Source: Erigeron canadensis (taxonomy: Eukaryota > Streptophyta > Magnoliopsida > Asterales > Asteraceae). Taken from it: a stretch of DNA of 64,000 nt. The stretch lies in contig NC_057765.1 in NCBI RefSeq assembly GCF_010389155.1, positions 2,852,001 to 2,916,000 on the forward strand. Reading direction: 5' to 3'. Position numbers and translations under genes: made by a program. The notes beneath the pieces are model-generated. The model was not told the origin of the DNA. It ran no database searches and was given only the letters and a program-made list of their open reading frames with translations. Every line of letters starts with the position of its first letter. Within the stretch, counting starts at the first letter, position 1. Below are positions 1 to 13,200 of this stretch, piece by piece.

Positions 1-1270
1 GTGAATCTTCTTGATTCATTCGTTTCATCATACTCAATCACAATAAATCGATGTTTCATTCTAGCGATTGTGGTGGATCCGGGTTACCAGGTCCGACCAT
101 TGGTGGCAGGCTGGCAGCGACACATTTTCTTTCCTTTTTCCTTTGATGGATGTGATGACGGGTTGATGATGGGATTAAGAAAGATAGAGGTTTTATGTGT
201 TAGTTACATGCTTTGGATCATTGGATGAAATGAGTTTTTTTGTGTTATATTTGGGAATCTACAAATTTGTAGCGAGTATTATATGTGGTGAACAGGACAG
301 ATTTTTCCAATGGTGATTGGTATAGAATTTGTTAGGCTTGTGGTATGCATATAACCAATCTAGTGATTTTCTAATTATTGTTTTGTATAGAATTATTAGA
401 TTGTATTTGGATTATTAAAAGTTAAAATTTTGGGTGATGGGATATGAGATTATGATGATTATCTGGATTATTGATGATGTTGCTTGAAGATTGATAGAGA
501 TGTGAGAAATGATAGACTCCAAAAGACCAATATACCCTCACGTGCATTGCACATGAGGCATTTAACAGCTAAAACTAACCAATGTTAGTGCCAGGGGCTT
601 CTGGCAACAAAATAACACAAGAGACAAAATGCGAATATGACAAACTACAGGGATCATTTGTGACATTTTTTCAAAAATTTAATATCATCACGTACAATAG
701 TTGGACATTACCAATATGTGAAATGAAGATAAGTTACACAAATTCATGTCAGTAAAGACCAAAGGTTTTATCTTTGGCAATGTAGTAGTTCAAGATTATT
801 TGGTGTATTTAGACGTAGAACACCTATAGTAAAAAAAAAATTACAAGAATTAAATATTACTAATGTAGAGTAGTTGGAAGTTACCGATATATAACATGAA
901 AAAATTATTATCATTCAAATTATATGATAAATAATAATTATATGAATTAATATTTATATTATACAAAATATTATCAAAAAAATTTGAATGATTAAAATTA
1001 ATGTGAGGGATTATATGTGTTGTTAACTAATGTGAAATGAAATAAAAAATGTGTGAATAGTGAAGCCTTAATTCTTTTTTTTACAAAGGAGTGGTTATCA
1101 ACTCGTTTCACTTATTACAAAAAGATAGTGGTAACAGACAACTTTTCAGTCACTTGCCATCATCAGCATCATCATCATTTTGACATAAACCTGTAAAAAA
1201 ACACACACAAAAAAAATACAAATGTTAACTTAGACTACAGTCCAATCCAAAATCACTTCACCGGCGAACA
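1..1270. other. Upstream region of the WDR11-like gene
   Basis: AT-rich sequence with no supported gene. A short open frame at 1-228 begins without an ATG and resembles nothing I recognise. Positions 500-660 look like diverged repeat sequence. The last 200 bases before 1271 are C/A-rich, as in a plant 5' leader, and probably include the promoter and 5' UTR of the WDR11-like gene. No TATA box could be assigned confidently. Confidence 0.4.
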
Positions 1271-4200
1271 ATGTCATCATCATCACTCCAATCACCACCG
1301 CCACAAACCACCACAACCACCACCACAACAATCTCCAACAACAACTTCATGCTCCCGGGCCCACCTTCTCGCAACAACTTCGGTTCCGCCGACCTTCTAT
1401 CCACCACTAATCTCCTCGCTTACGCCGCCGGCAGTTCCGTCGCCATCGTTGACTCACGGTCAATGCAACTGATTTCCGTACATCCTATTCCTTCTCCTCC
1501 TTCATCATCTCTTTCTCCTTACATTACATCCGTACGATGGTGCCCTACTTCTCTTCGTATGGACCTTCTCTCACATGATCCAACTTCTTCTCACTCTCAT
1601 TTGCTTTTAGCTGCTGGCGATCGTCAAGGCCGGATTTGTATAATTGATCCACGTGTCATCGCTACAAAATCGGTTTTAATTTCACCTGTTATTTTCCTTC
1701 ATACGGATCCGGTTTCTAAATTAGGTGTTCAGGATTTGAGCTGGATCCGAACCGGATCTGGATCCGGATCCGATTCGTGGATCATTGCCGCGATTACCGG
1801 ATCCTCTTTGCTTTCGCTTTTTCAAACTTCTGTTACTGGCCGTTGTTTCTTCAAATACGACGTCGCTCCGGAGGTTTTCTCGTCCGTACAACGTGATCCG
1901 TTTGATTCGCGTCATTTTGTTGTTGTAGGTTTGAAAGGATTTTTGTTATCGGTTAAAGTACACGGCGATAGTTCCGAATCCGACGTCGTTTTGCGCGAGC
2001 TTCAGATTCCGACGGATTCGTCGGAATTGAGTAAGCTTGAACGAGACGGTGCTGTGAGTTCTGGCGATACGCCTGCGGCTGCGTTGTATCCGAATTACGT
2101 GGCGAAAGTAGCGTTCTCGCCGCATTGGAAAAATATATTGTATGTGACATTTCCTAGGGAATTGGTTGTGTTTGACTTGCAATATGGGAAGGTGCTGTGG
2201 CGAGGAGGTTTGCCGAGAGGTTGTGGAAAGTTTATGGATGTGTTGCCGGATCCGAGCTTGGAGGCTGTTTATTGTGCTCATTTTGATGGACGGCTTAGCG
2301 CTTGGCGGCGAAAGGAGTGAGTGAAATTCTTTTCTTAATTCAAAATGTATTTATGTATGTATAATTGTTTCTTTCTCGCCTTTTATTATATGCACATGGT
2401 TTGTTATAACTGCTATAAGTTTCATTATTGCATCGTGAATTAGAATATGTTTATATGAATTGTCACCACATATGTGGAACCTGCAAGATATTTGGAAGGC
2501 ATATTTTATCACATTAGACTTTGCTGCGTAGTGGGCTCAGGATGTTTATTTTTTGTGATCATATAACGGATTTAGGATATGCGCAGGGTTTTAAAATATG
2601 CAACAAACATAGAAAAGCCCTAACTTTTTAGGTGAACCACACACAATTGATTAAAAGCCCTAGTAATTCAGTATCCATATTGTATCTCGTTATACTTTAG
2701 ATGAGACCCTCGTTAGGACTTTTGAACTGCTTTTATCTTATATTGATGTCCATTAGCTTTTAAAACTTTAGAAGTTATTACTACATTCCATTTACAATGT
2801 TCAGAATAGAAGATAAACTAATGTGCATCTACTCCCCTTGAACTCTCTTTATAAAGTTGAATTGAACTTCCCTGAAGTTTGAAGGAAGTTATTAAATGGC
2901 TAAAGATGAGAAAATCTTGAGAAAATTTGATGTTGTCGGTGCAGTCAGATATATTCTCTCATCTATGTCTTTTTCTTATTTTTTTAAGATACTTGAATTG
3001 AATTTGTTTTCACTAGAAGTAGTCAATTGATCTGCCTACTTAAACCACTAACACAAAAGATTAGGTATGCTATAGATGTGGATGCATGCTGCCTTATTTT
3101 TACTCGGATATTCTGCGTTCCTGATTTGTAGAATAATGTTTGTTCTCTACTATAATGGAGGTCTTATCAGTAATTGCTTGTGTGTGTTTATAGTTAGATA
3201 TCTAAGTTATATATTCAATATGATGAGATATACTTATTTGCATATTACCATAGAGGAGAGCAGGTCCACGTAATGTGCATGATGGAAGAATTGATGCCTT
3301 CACTTGGTACGCCTGTCCCTTCTCCCTCAGTTCTTGCAGTTGTCATCTCTCGATCAGATTCCACCCTTCAAAATGTTCGTAAGCTTCTTTCTGATGGACA
3401 TCATTCTTCAACGCCTGACACGGAAGTTGATATGGACTTTGACAATCCTTTTGACTTTTGTGATGAATTTCAAGTAATTTCTAAAACACATGTGTTATCC
3501 ATTACTGATGATGGAAAAATATGGAATTGGCTTCTGACTGCTGAGGGCCCAACAGAGAATCAAAAAGATGCAGCAGATGTTGGCGTTGTTGCAGATAGCA
3601 GTAATGTTCCAGCTCTAGATACAACTGCTGATGGAGTGGATTCTTCCCTTGATCCTGTGAAGGATGTGGTTAAACAAACCGATAAGGAGAATATAAAAAA
3701 GGGTCGTTCATCAGCCTCCAAATGGAACCAGGATGATCTTGTACTTAAGGTTGATACTCAAACATTCCTGACAAGCAAATTCATATATTATATTGCTTTC
3801 TCTCATTATAAGCTCAATATTATGGTTCAAGGAGGTTATTTCCATAGTAAGGTCAAATCTAGGGTTCTTCCTTTCCCTGTGTTAGTACGAGGATCAAAAT
3901 ACTATAAGCGCATCAGTGCACCTTGTAAACCACATTAGTTCTAAATCTGACATGCTATGATACGGGATTATAAATTTCAATTTTGAAGCTACATTGGATT
4001 AAATACACCTGTTGATGACTGGGCAGTTATTGAAATTTTTAAATAATAGTCATGATCAATTTGGAGCTTCTATGCTCATTAACTCTGGTTCAAAGAAAGA
4101 GATCATGGTGCCTTGTTGTGTGTCCTCATATCCACACTTGGGTGTTTCATATTAGGCTGGTTATTGACTTAGAAGACATCATAATTTGGAGGCGTCTATC

Positions 4201-7200
4201 TTTAATGACCACAGTTTGTGGTTGGGTGATATAAAAGCACCCTAAATATAACTTTCATGTGGAGGATAAAATTATGGTTGATTTTACTAATTTTATGGTT
4301 CTATTCTATATGACACATCCATTTATATGTTTGATTAGCCCACATACCCCCGAGGGGTGAGAAGGTTCAAGGGCATTGTAGATCATAAATGAAGTTGGTG
4401 GATTTCAATTGTGTTCATATAATGCTTAGAGAAAAGAAAAGACCATTTAGGCTGGCCTATCCATTGATTTTGATAGTCTACTTACTAGATATTTTACATC
4501 TTATTCATGATTGTGCTCAGAGTGTACCTAGTTAGACTGGCCTATCCATTGATTCTAAGTTTGTGTCCTATTGCAGAGATATACTATAATAATCTTTAGT
4601 CAGCTTGTAAAATGTGACTAGAAAAATCTCTAGCTTCCACTTTATTTCTTGCCGTTCATTGATCAAATTCTGTATCAATGCTTTCTTACCAGTAATTTCT
4701 TCATGCAGTTCAGTCTAGTTGGCCAGCTGCATCTTCTTTCCTCAGCGGTGACTATGTTAGCTGTACCATCCCCTTCTTTAACTGCTACTTTGGCACGTGA
4801 GTTCTGTCTCTGTGACTCATCTATATCCATATCACCACATCAGAGTTCTTGATGATTCTAAATGATAAGTTCATTAACTAAATATTAAGGTATTACATGT
4901 GAAGGAGGAGGAAACCATCCTGCTGCAGCTGTTCCACTAGTTGCTCTGGGAACTCAGAGTGGGTCAGTTGAAATTGTTGATGTTTCTGCAAATGCTGTTG
5001 CTGCAAGTTTTTCTATCCATGATAGTGTTGTAAGAGGATTAAGGTGGCTAGGAAATTCAAGACTGGTCTCATTCTCATACAATCAGGTGAGGAACAAACT
5101 AAATGTATCAAAATTTGTCATTGTTTGCTTTTATACCAATAGCTTTTGGTATCAGTAAGTTTAAGTAGTGTTGTATTTTAAATTGTTATTTATGAAGTAA
5201 AGATCGTTAAGTTTTTTGCATGAGTTTACCGTTGGTGATAATTTTGAACTACTGTAATTTCTCCTCATGAGTTTGACGATGTTGGTGGAAAATTTAAAAA
5301 TATCGTTGATTTCTTTTCATGATTTTAAGGTGTTGGTGAAAATTTTGAATATCAGGTATGTACATTGGTTATGCAGATAGAAATAAGAGCTATTAATTAT
5401 GGGTGGGAGGTTTTTAGGTAAAATTGAAGGCTCCTATTGGTCAATAGATTTTTATTTTTTATAAAATTCCTTTATTTAAGCATTTGAAGATTCCTTTTCC
5501 TCCTAGTATTTACACATTGTTTGCTGTTTTTATGATTGCTTAGCTAGTATGCATCTAACACTGACCACACTCATTTGCCTTCTCAAACTGGAATAACACA
5601 TAACTGTCGCTTTGCAAACCCAGGGAAATGAGAAGACTGGTGGATATACTAATAGGCTTGTCGTGACTAATCTCCGGACTGGCCTTAATCGAACATTTAG
5701 GGTCTTACAGAAACCAGAGCGAACACCCATAAGAGCTCTGCGGGCTTCGTCTTCCGGAAGGTTCATTAAGCTGACTACTTTGCTTATTTTTTTATATGGA
5801 TTCTCAATACACAGCATGCCACAAATAAAGTTCATTTTGTTAGGTATATCGTGAATCTAGCTGGACTGCCAAAACATTTAGATGATGTTTCTCCTCTCTC
5901 CTCATTAGACTTAATTGCAATGTAGAATATATTCCTCTGATGATTGTGGTCTTGTTGTGTGAGTGTGCACACTTGCAGATACTCATACCCTAGTTCTCAG
6001 AATACCTTCATCACTTAATTGCAATGTAGAATATATACCTCTGATGATTGTGGTCTTGTTGTTTGAGTGTGCACACTTGCAGATACTCATACCCTAGTTC
6101 TCAGAATACCTTCATCTCATAAGGTGCATTGTCAGTTTGTGCCCATATATGATTTTTTTGAGGACTATCACACAACAAACAGAAACAAATATTTAGAACA
6201 GAAACAGATTTTTTTGTTTGGTAAGAGAAGTTTTGTATAGACATCTCGAGGTCTTTATTCTAAATAGGCTGTATCATTGATGTCCTGTCCTTCACCATAT
6301 GACATTGTTATATGACTTATATCAAGATCATTTCATTTAGGTTTCTTTTATCTTTGCACTTTGCCCTGCCTATAGAACTTAATTACCATTTTCCGTAGTA
6401 AGATGGCCTTATATCAGCTCCATTTGTAAATACAATGTAAGAAAGCGGTGTATACAATTAGTAACTGCATTCTTGTGAAAAGTTGAAATGATACATTCTT
6501 GATGTATTTTGTAGGTATCTATTGATATTGTTTCGTGATGCACCTGTTGAGGTTTGGGCGATGACAAAGACTCCAATCATGGTAAACGAAATGGATTTCA
6601 GGCTTTCATTATATCTAGTACTTTTTAGCAGTATCATGTTATCAGTATGTTTGGGGGTGTTGTTCGTTGTGGGTTGTATATTTCTTTGCTAGCTTACCAT
6701 TACAATAGAGCTGCTTGTACTAGGTTTGCCGAATGATTGCATGCTAATATGATGCTAAAGTCCTTTGTATATTGATAGAGCATATAAAAATACTCATATA
6801 AGTTGGTACATTCTAATTAAAGTGAAGAAAGGGTCTTTAGCTGATTTTGTTTGAACGGATACTTCATTTATGTATGTTTGCCATAAGAGATTAGGTAATC
6901 AGGTTTGCCATATTTGTTTTCTGAATTATGTATGTTTATCAAGTGCATGCTACTAATGTTTCAAAGAAGCTTCATAGTTACTCGGATATGCGGTATGCCT
7001 ACTATACATTTACTTCTGTTATGCCTTCCATAGCTCACCATATTGTTAGGAACAAAGTTACAGGTTCTGATATAAAACACACACATGAATCTGGAATTTA
7101 AACAGAAAAGAAAAGACAAGTAACACCAAGATTTAATGTGGTATCTCACACTAAACTGTGTGAGCATATCCACGGGGGGCAACTGGTTTTTCTTTATTGA

Positions 7201-10200
7201 ATCCCTCAACCCAAATTACATGTAAAAGAGATAAGAGATTATATGCTATATAGGCTACAATTAGGGTTGCTAAACTTGCTCCCCAAGTCAGCTCAAAACA
7301 GAACCTGGCCTGCTGCCCTAATTAACTAAGGCCTGCTGCCTTTAGATTATCCTGGAAGTCTATAAATTAATAGCCTTTAGTGGGCCTAAGACAACATAAC
7401 GCCAACACATATATGTTGCAATCTATCATGATTTTCTTTTTCACACCTTTGAACTCCACTAGTCGATGTGGATTCTATGCAGTATATGCACCAATCCATC
7501 AAATGCAAGTTTGGTGGTTTCTGCATGCCTGAAAATGCGACCCAATCTAAATAATTTCATGACACACACTTATTCATAACATATACACATACATACGTAC
7601 ATATACATCAATACATACGTATATAGACAACAATCATAATGTTTTCTTTTCTGCAGCTTAGGTCTTTAGCTCTTCCGTTTACAGTACTGGAATGGACTCT
7701 TCCTACTGTTCCACGCCCATCACAGACAGGAACATCCAAGCAAACTGATGCTTCTGTGCCACCAGATGGGATGGTATCCCAGGCAGACTCTAGTGAGTTT
7801 AATAGCATTGGCACTATCTTTATCTTTACCATTACCATGACACTTCTCACTTACAGCATTCTAGACACAACCCATTAGCCTAGATTTATGCCAAAATACT
7901 ATCAATGAGGTTTCCACAGTTAAGCCTCACCTGTTGAAAGATTTATGGTATAATGTATAAGAAAAATATGTTTATTAACTTAGTTGACTGATTAGGCTAC
8001 AAGCATCACAATATCACACTTTGTTATTACATTTTACTTAATTCAATGAACATGGGTTTCTTAGCCTTGAGAGTTGAGATTATGTAACCAAAGAATTCAT
8101 GAAACTTGAATCACTCTTTTTTCCGATCCAGTCCCTCTACCACCGCAAACCCCAGCTAGATTCAGCGGAGCTCTCAGAGATGGGTTCAACCTATGTTCTG
8201 ATAAGGGCATCCAAGTGGATGACATCGAATCTGATTCCAAAGTTATGGTGGGCTCCATCGTCTTATATTCACCCCTTGACATGTGCTTTACTTCTAGTTC
8301 CATAAAGATGTAACATAATGATCTCAGCCTACATGATTCCACATTTCTGAATCTTTAAATGATTATCATTCTTTACTTCCAAAAACACTTACATACTTTG
8401 GTGTAATGGCATCAAGCCGTATCTCACTTTTGGCCCCTAAAATATCATTAAGCTATTATTTTGTATTATAGACGGTCAGAGGCTCATCAAAATGTCATGT
8501 ATCATATGACTACCCAGCTATTAGCCTTTTCAAGTTGTAAGGTTTTACAAATTATTCCTGCTCCTACTATCATTCTTGTATGCTAGTTATTCTCAAGAGC
8601 ATTATCTATCATTTTTTTTGCAGAGACAGTGAGTCCAGATGGATCGCAAGAAGAATTTTCTGAGAGTTTTGCATTTGCCTTGGTAAATGGTGCTCTAGGG
8701 GTGTTTGAAGTTCACGGGCGAAGGATTCGAGACTTCAAGTACTAATCTTTACCAAAAACAACACACTCATTATCTGATGTCATCTTGAATTATTTCTATG
8801 ATTTTCTGGTGGTTGGCGATTACTGGAATCTTCAAAGTCTTTGTCCAAAAACACAAGCAATTTAACTTTTTCCAGTTTAGATTTAGTTTTCTTGGCCATT
8901 ATTGTTCCTTTTCTATCTGAAACCATAACACAATTTGATTTTCTCTTTTCAATCTTTTTTTTTCTATCATTTTCATGGCATTTCTAGTTTTGTGGAGTTT
9001 TATTGGATTACAAAATGCGAACTGAGTTTACATAAGTTCATGAGAGATATTTATTTCTCTGCAGACCAAAGTGGCCTACTTCTTCACTTGTTTCTTCTGA
9101 TGGACCAGTCAGAGCTATGGCTTATCGTTTGCCTCATGTGGTGAGTACATTCTACATTCTCTTGTTTATTGAGTTTTCTGCTTTCCGTCTCATCAACTCT
9201 ACCTTGATTGATTTACATGTCAGGTCATGGGGGACAGGTCAGGGAATATACGGTGGTGGGATGTTACAACTGGACAATCCTCCTCTTTCAACACTCACCG
9301 GGAAGGCATTCGCAGAATTAAGTTTTCACCTGTTGTTCCTGGAGATCGTAGCCGTGGACGTATTGCTGTATTGTTTAATGACAATACATTTTCGGTATTT
9401 GATCTTGTAAGCGAGTGGCATGACTTGATTCTTTTATGTCTATAATTATTAATTTGGTCAAAATATGATTGTATATTTGCATGGAGAGGACAAAAAGGGA
9501 AAAAAGTAAATATAAACTGAAAAAGAAGATTAATTTAACTATAATTTTGTGTGTCCAGGATTCACCAGATCCATTAGCCAACTCCCTACTACAGCCTCAG
9601 TTTCCCGGAACCCTTGTTCTTGAACTCGATTGGTTGCCTGTGCGAACTGATAAAAGTGATCCATTAGTATTGTGTATTACTGGAGCCGATAGTAGCTTTC
9701 GACTTATTGAGGTTAACATGTATGTGTGATAAATATTTTTTAGCTTTTTCGACAACTTTATTCAACTCGTAAAACAATGCTTAAATTTATAAGTTCTATT
9801 TATATAAGATAAAAACAAAAAGTACTGATAATAAGCTTGTATTGATTGGTTGCTGACTTTTACAATTTGCTATCGTTCATGATCAATTAAATATCTAATC
9901 CTTCTCTACAGTGACAAAAGAATTGGTTACGAAGCCCAGTCTGGACCTATGAAAGAACGATTTCGGCCAATGCCTTTGTGCTCTCCTATATTACTTCCTA
10001 CAGCACATGCCTTGGTAATGTTGACTTCAATATATTCTGTAAATGAACTTCACTTTTTTACTCCAGCCTTGAAGCAATTGATAATGCCACGATGCTTGAC
10101 TAAAATTGTTTCCAGATATAAAGCAGACAAATACTTTTTGATTTTTTTCTTCTTTTATAGGGACAAGTACAACGATTTTGAATGCTACTTAGACACCCTG

Positions 10201-13200
10201 TGTGTTAGGTTCTTCTGACATGTCAAAAACACTATGTATAGAATGGAAAATGAATTTTCCGAGTCAATACACATTTGTTACTCTATAGCAGTTCAAAGTT
10301 AGAAGATTTATTTGGCATTTCCACTTAAATGAACCTTTTCATCCATTGTCTGATCTACAGGCACTGCGGCTGATCTTGCAATGTGGTGTTAAGTCTTCAT
10401 GGTTTAACACATACAGTATGATTACCAATAAAGATAATTCTCAGCTATCAAAAAGTGCATCATCTGTAGGAGATCTTCGTAGTTATTTAATCGATATACC
10501 AACTATTGGTGACTCCGTTGTGCCAGAGTTGCTTCTTAAGGTATTAGAGCCTTACCAGAGAGAAGGTAGGTTCTTGGTTTATGGCATGAAGTCTATTTTG
10601 GTATATGTGTGGATAAATGTGGTTAATATCTTTTCATTTCCATATTTTATATCTGGTTAAATCAGGTTGCATACTTGATGATGAGAGGGTGCGACAGTAT
10701 GCCGCTATACTTGATAAAGGTTCATTTGCAAGATTCTCTTTCGCTGCTGCAATATTTGGTGAAACGTCAGAGGCTTACTTTTGGCTGCAATTGCCTCGCG
10801 CACTTAAGCATTTAATGAACAATCTGGCTAACAAGTCTCAGCAAAAACCCACAATAAAATCATCTTCTTCAGAAACTGATGACGTGTCATTGCTTAGTAG
10901 GATATCCTCTAAAGGAAAATCAGGGACTGGCTCAAGTAAAAAGAACACGGTGGTAAGCTTTTTGTTTCTTTTTTATTATGACCAGCAAAGTAATTGCCAC
11001 TAAGAGAAAATAATGTGATATACTCGTATGAATTTTTGTATGCTCTGTTTCTCACAATGAGTTATAATTCATTTTTTAGTTGTTTCTCTATTGTACTCAT
11101 GGGTTCTGTGGATGATTTGACACGTATTTCTAAATATAACCTAGGTTTTCCCTGACAATATTTATGATTAGTTATAGAATACTTATATTTGATTTCATTC
11201 CCATTAGGTGGTGTTTGAATTTGAGTTTGATTGTGTGATATGCAATTATCAGTTGTTAGAAAAAGTGTTGTAAGAGATAGTGTTAGGAACTTTGGATATG
11301 CTTATGTTGTTTGAAGTTGTTATGAGCAGATAATCAACTACTTGAGTGTATGATATGTCCATCTTTTCTTAAAGCTAATAGATTGAATGAGAAAAAAAAT
11401 GACATTCTATTATTTTTTTCTTTTATGTTTCTTTTTTCTGACAGAATTTACAGAATATTTTGGTTGATTTTTACTTACTTTATCTTTCTAGAATATACTA
11501 AAAAGAATGGTAAGTAAATTTAATTGGTTATGTTGTTGCTGGTATAATACTGATTATTTGATTCTTAATATTCGCAATGAGGATCAATATCTTTAACTAT
11601 CAACTTAAGAAATCCCCATTGGATATTTCTTACTTAGGTTTTTACTCCTATAAGTGTAAACTCTGATAATGTGAAATAATAAAAAACGGAAATAGATAAT
11701 ACGCGAAATTAATAATAGCTTCTATTTCACCAGAGTGATGGTGAACTAAAGTTGATGGCTTTTGAACAAGAAGAGTTGTGGGAGGGTGCTAGTGAACGTA
11801 TAACCTGGCATGAAAAGTTGGAGGATGAAGAGGCTATTCAGAACCGTGTGCATGAGTAAGTGTAATTCCCTCAATCTACTTGTCACCATGTTCGCAGGCC
11901 TATGTTCCTGCTTTGCTTTTGCTGTGTTGTCAATTCCTCTGATTCATATTTACATATTTTTCATAAGTTGTAAGATAATCTGCTTCTTATTTTTATGTCG
12001 ATGATAATCAGGCTTGTGTCAATTGGTAACCTGGAAGCTGCTGTCAGTTTAATGCTTTCTACTCCTCCAGAGAGCCCGTACTTCTATCCAAATGCTTTGC
12101 GTGCCGTTGCTCTTTCATCTGCAGTGTCAAAATCCCTTAATGAACTAGCAGTAAAGGTGATCATGTTTCAACATATTTTTCCTATTCACGTTAAAACATC
12201 ATTTTGTGCTACACTCTAATTATTAAAATTTTTTATTAAAATTTTTTGTCTGGATTTTTTTTTTTTGTTACAGGTGGTTGCAGCAAATATGGTAGAGACC
12301 GATAGGTCATTGTCTGGTACCCATCTCCTATGCGCTGTTGGGAGGTATCAAGAAGCTTGTTCGCAGGTGGTGTTCTGTCACTCGCGAAATTTAACTAGTA
12401 TAAAACAAGATTTTGTTCTGACTTTCTGCTAATTATAGATTTCTCAGAACCCTACACCTCTACAAGTAATTGCAATTTCACAGGATTCACTGATGTAACT
12501 GTTTTTAGAGTTGGCAATATTGACTGGCTGACTTATGAAAGGGTTAATCTGGGTTGTGTTTGATCTGAAATGGGTCAAACAAAGATAAAAGGCTAGATGG
12601 GTAACAGGTCAAATGCGTTGAAAGTCATCCAAAGTGCTTTAAAATTTAAATTATAGTTGCAACAATGCTATTTTGAATATTGCCCATTACCCAATCTGCC
12701 GATATTGCCACCTCTACCCGTCATATATGAATAGGACAGTACCGAGCGAGCTTCATTGCCCTTGAGTTTTGACTTTGAGTCTCCATAAATTAATGTATCA
12801 AAGGACCTTACGTGAACAATCATAGAATCTGTACATAGGTCTGGTTTTTGCTTATTGAAAATTGATACTTTTATGGTGCACAAGAACATGAAATAATTTA
12901 CTTAATCCACTTTTTCAATTCAGCTACAAGATGCAGGATACTGGACAGATGCTGCAACGTTGGCAGCAACTCATTTAAAAGGAACTGATTATGCAAGGTT
13001 TGCAGCTGCCTTTAACCATATCATCTCAATTCATTTTCTTTATTCGAGTATTTGAAGAGAGGAGGATAAAGAAGCACAATATATGTAGTTCTTTTACTTT
13101 CATTTTCTCATGGAATCTTTATGTTCACACTTTCGTCGAGCTGTACAAATTGCATGCACATTTTTGTGTTTCATTTAGTGAATTGACCTGTTTGGTGGTT

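Noticed and set aside
1..228. Possible end of an upstream gene
   Set aside because: It has no ATG, no recognisable motif and no splice evidence, and it could be chance.
1946..2281. Open frame of 111 codons on the minus strand
   Set aside because: It lies wholly opposite WDR11 exon 1, whose plus-strand frame is a recognisable WD40 protein, so it is a shadow.
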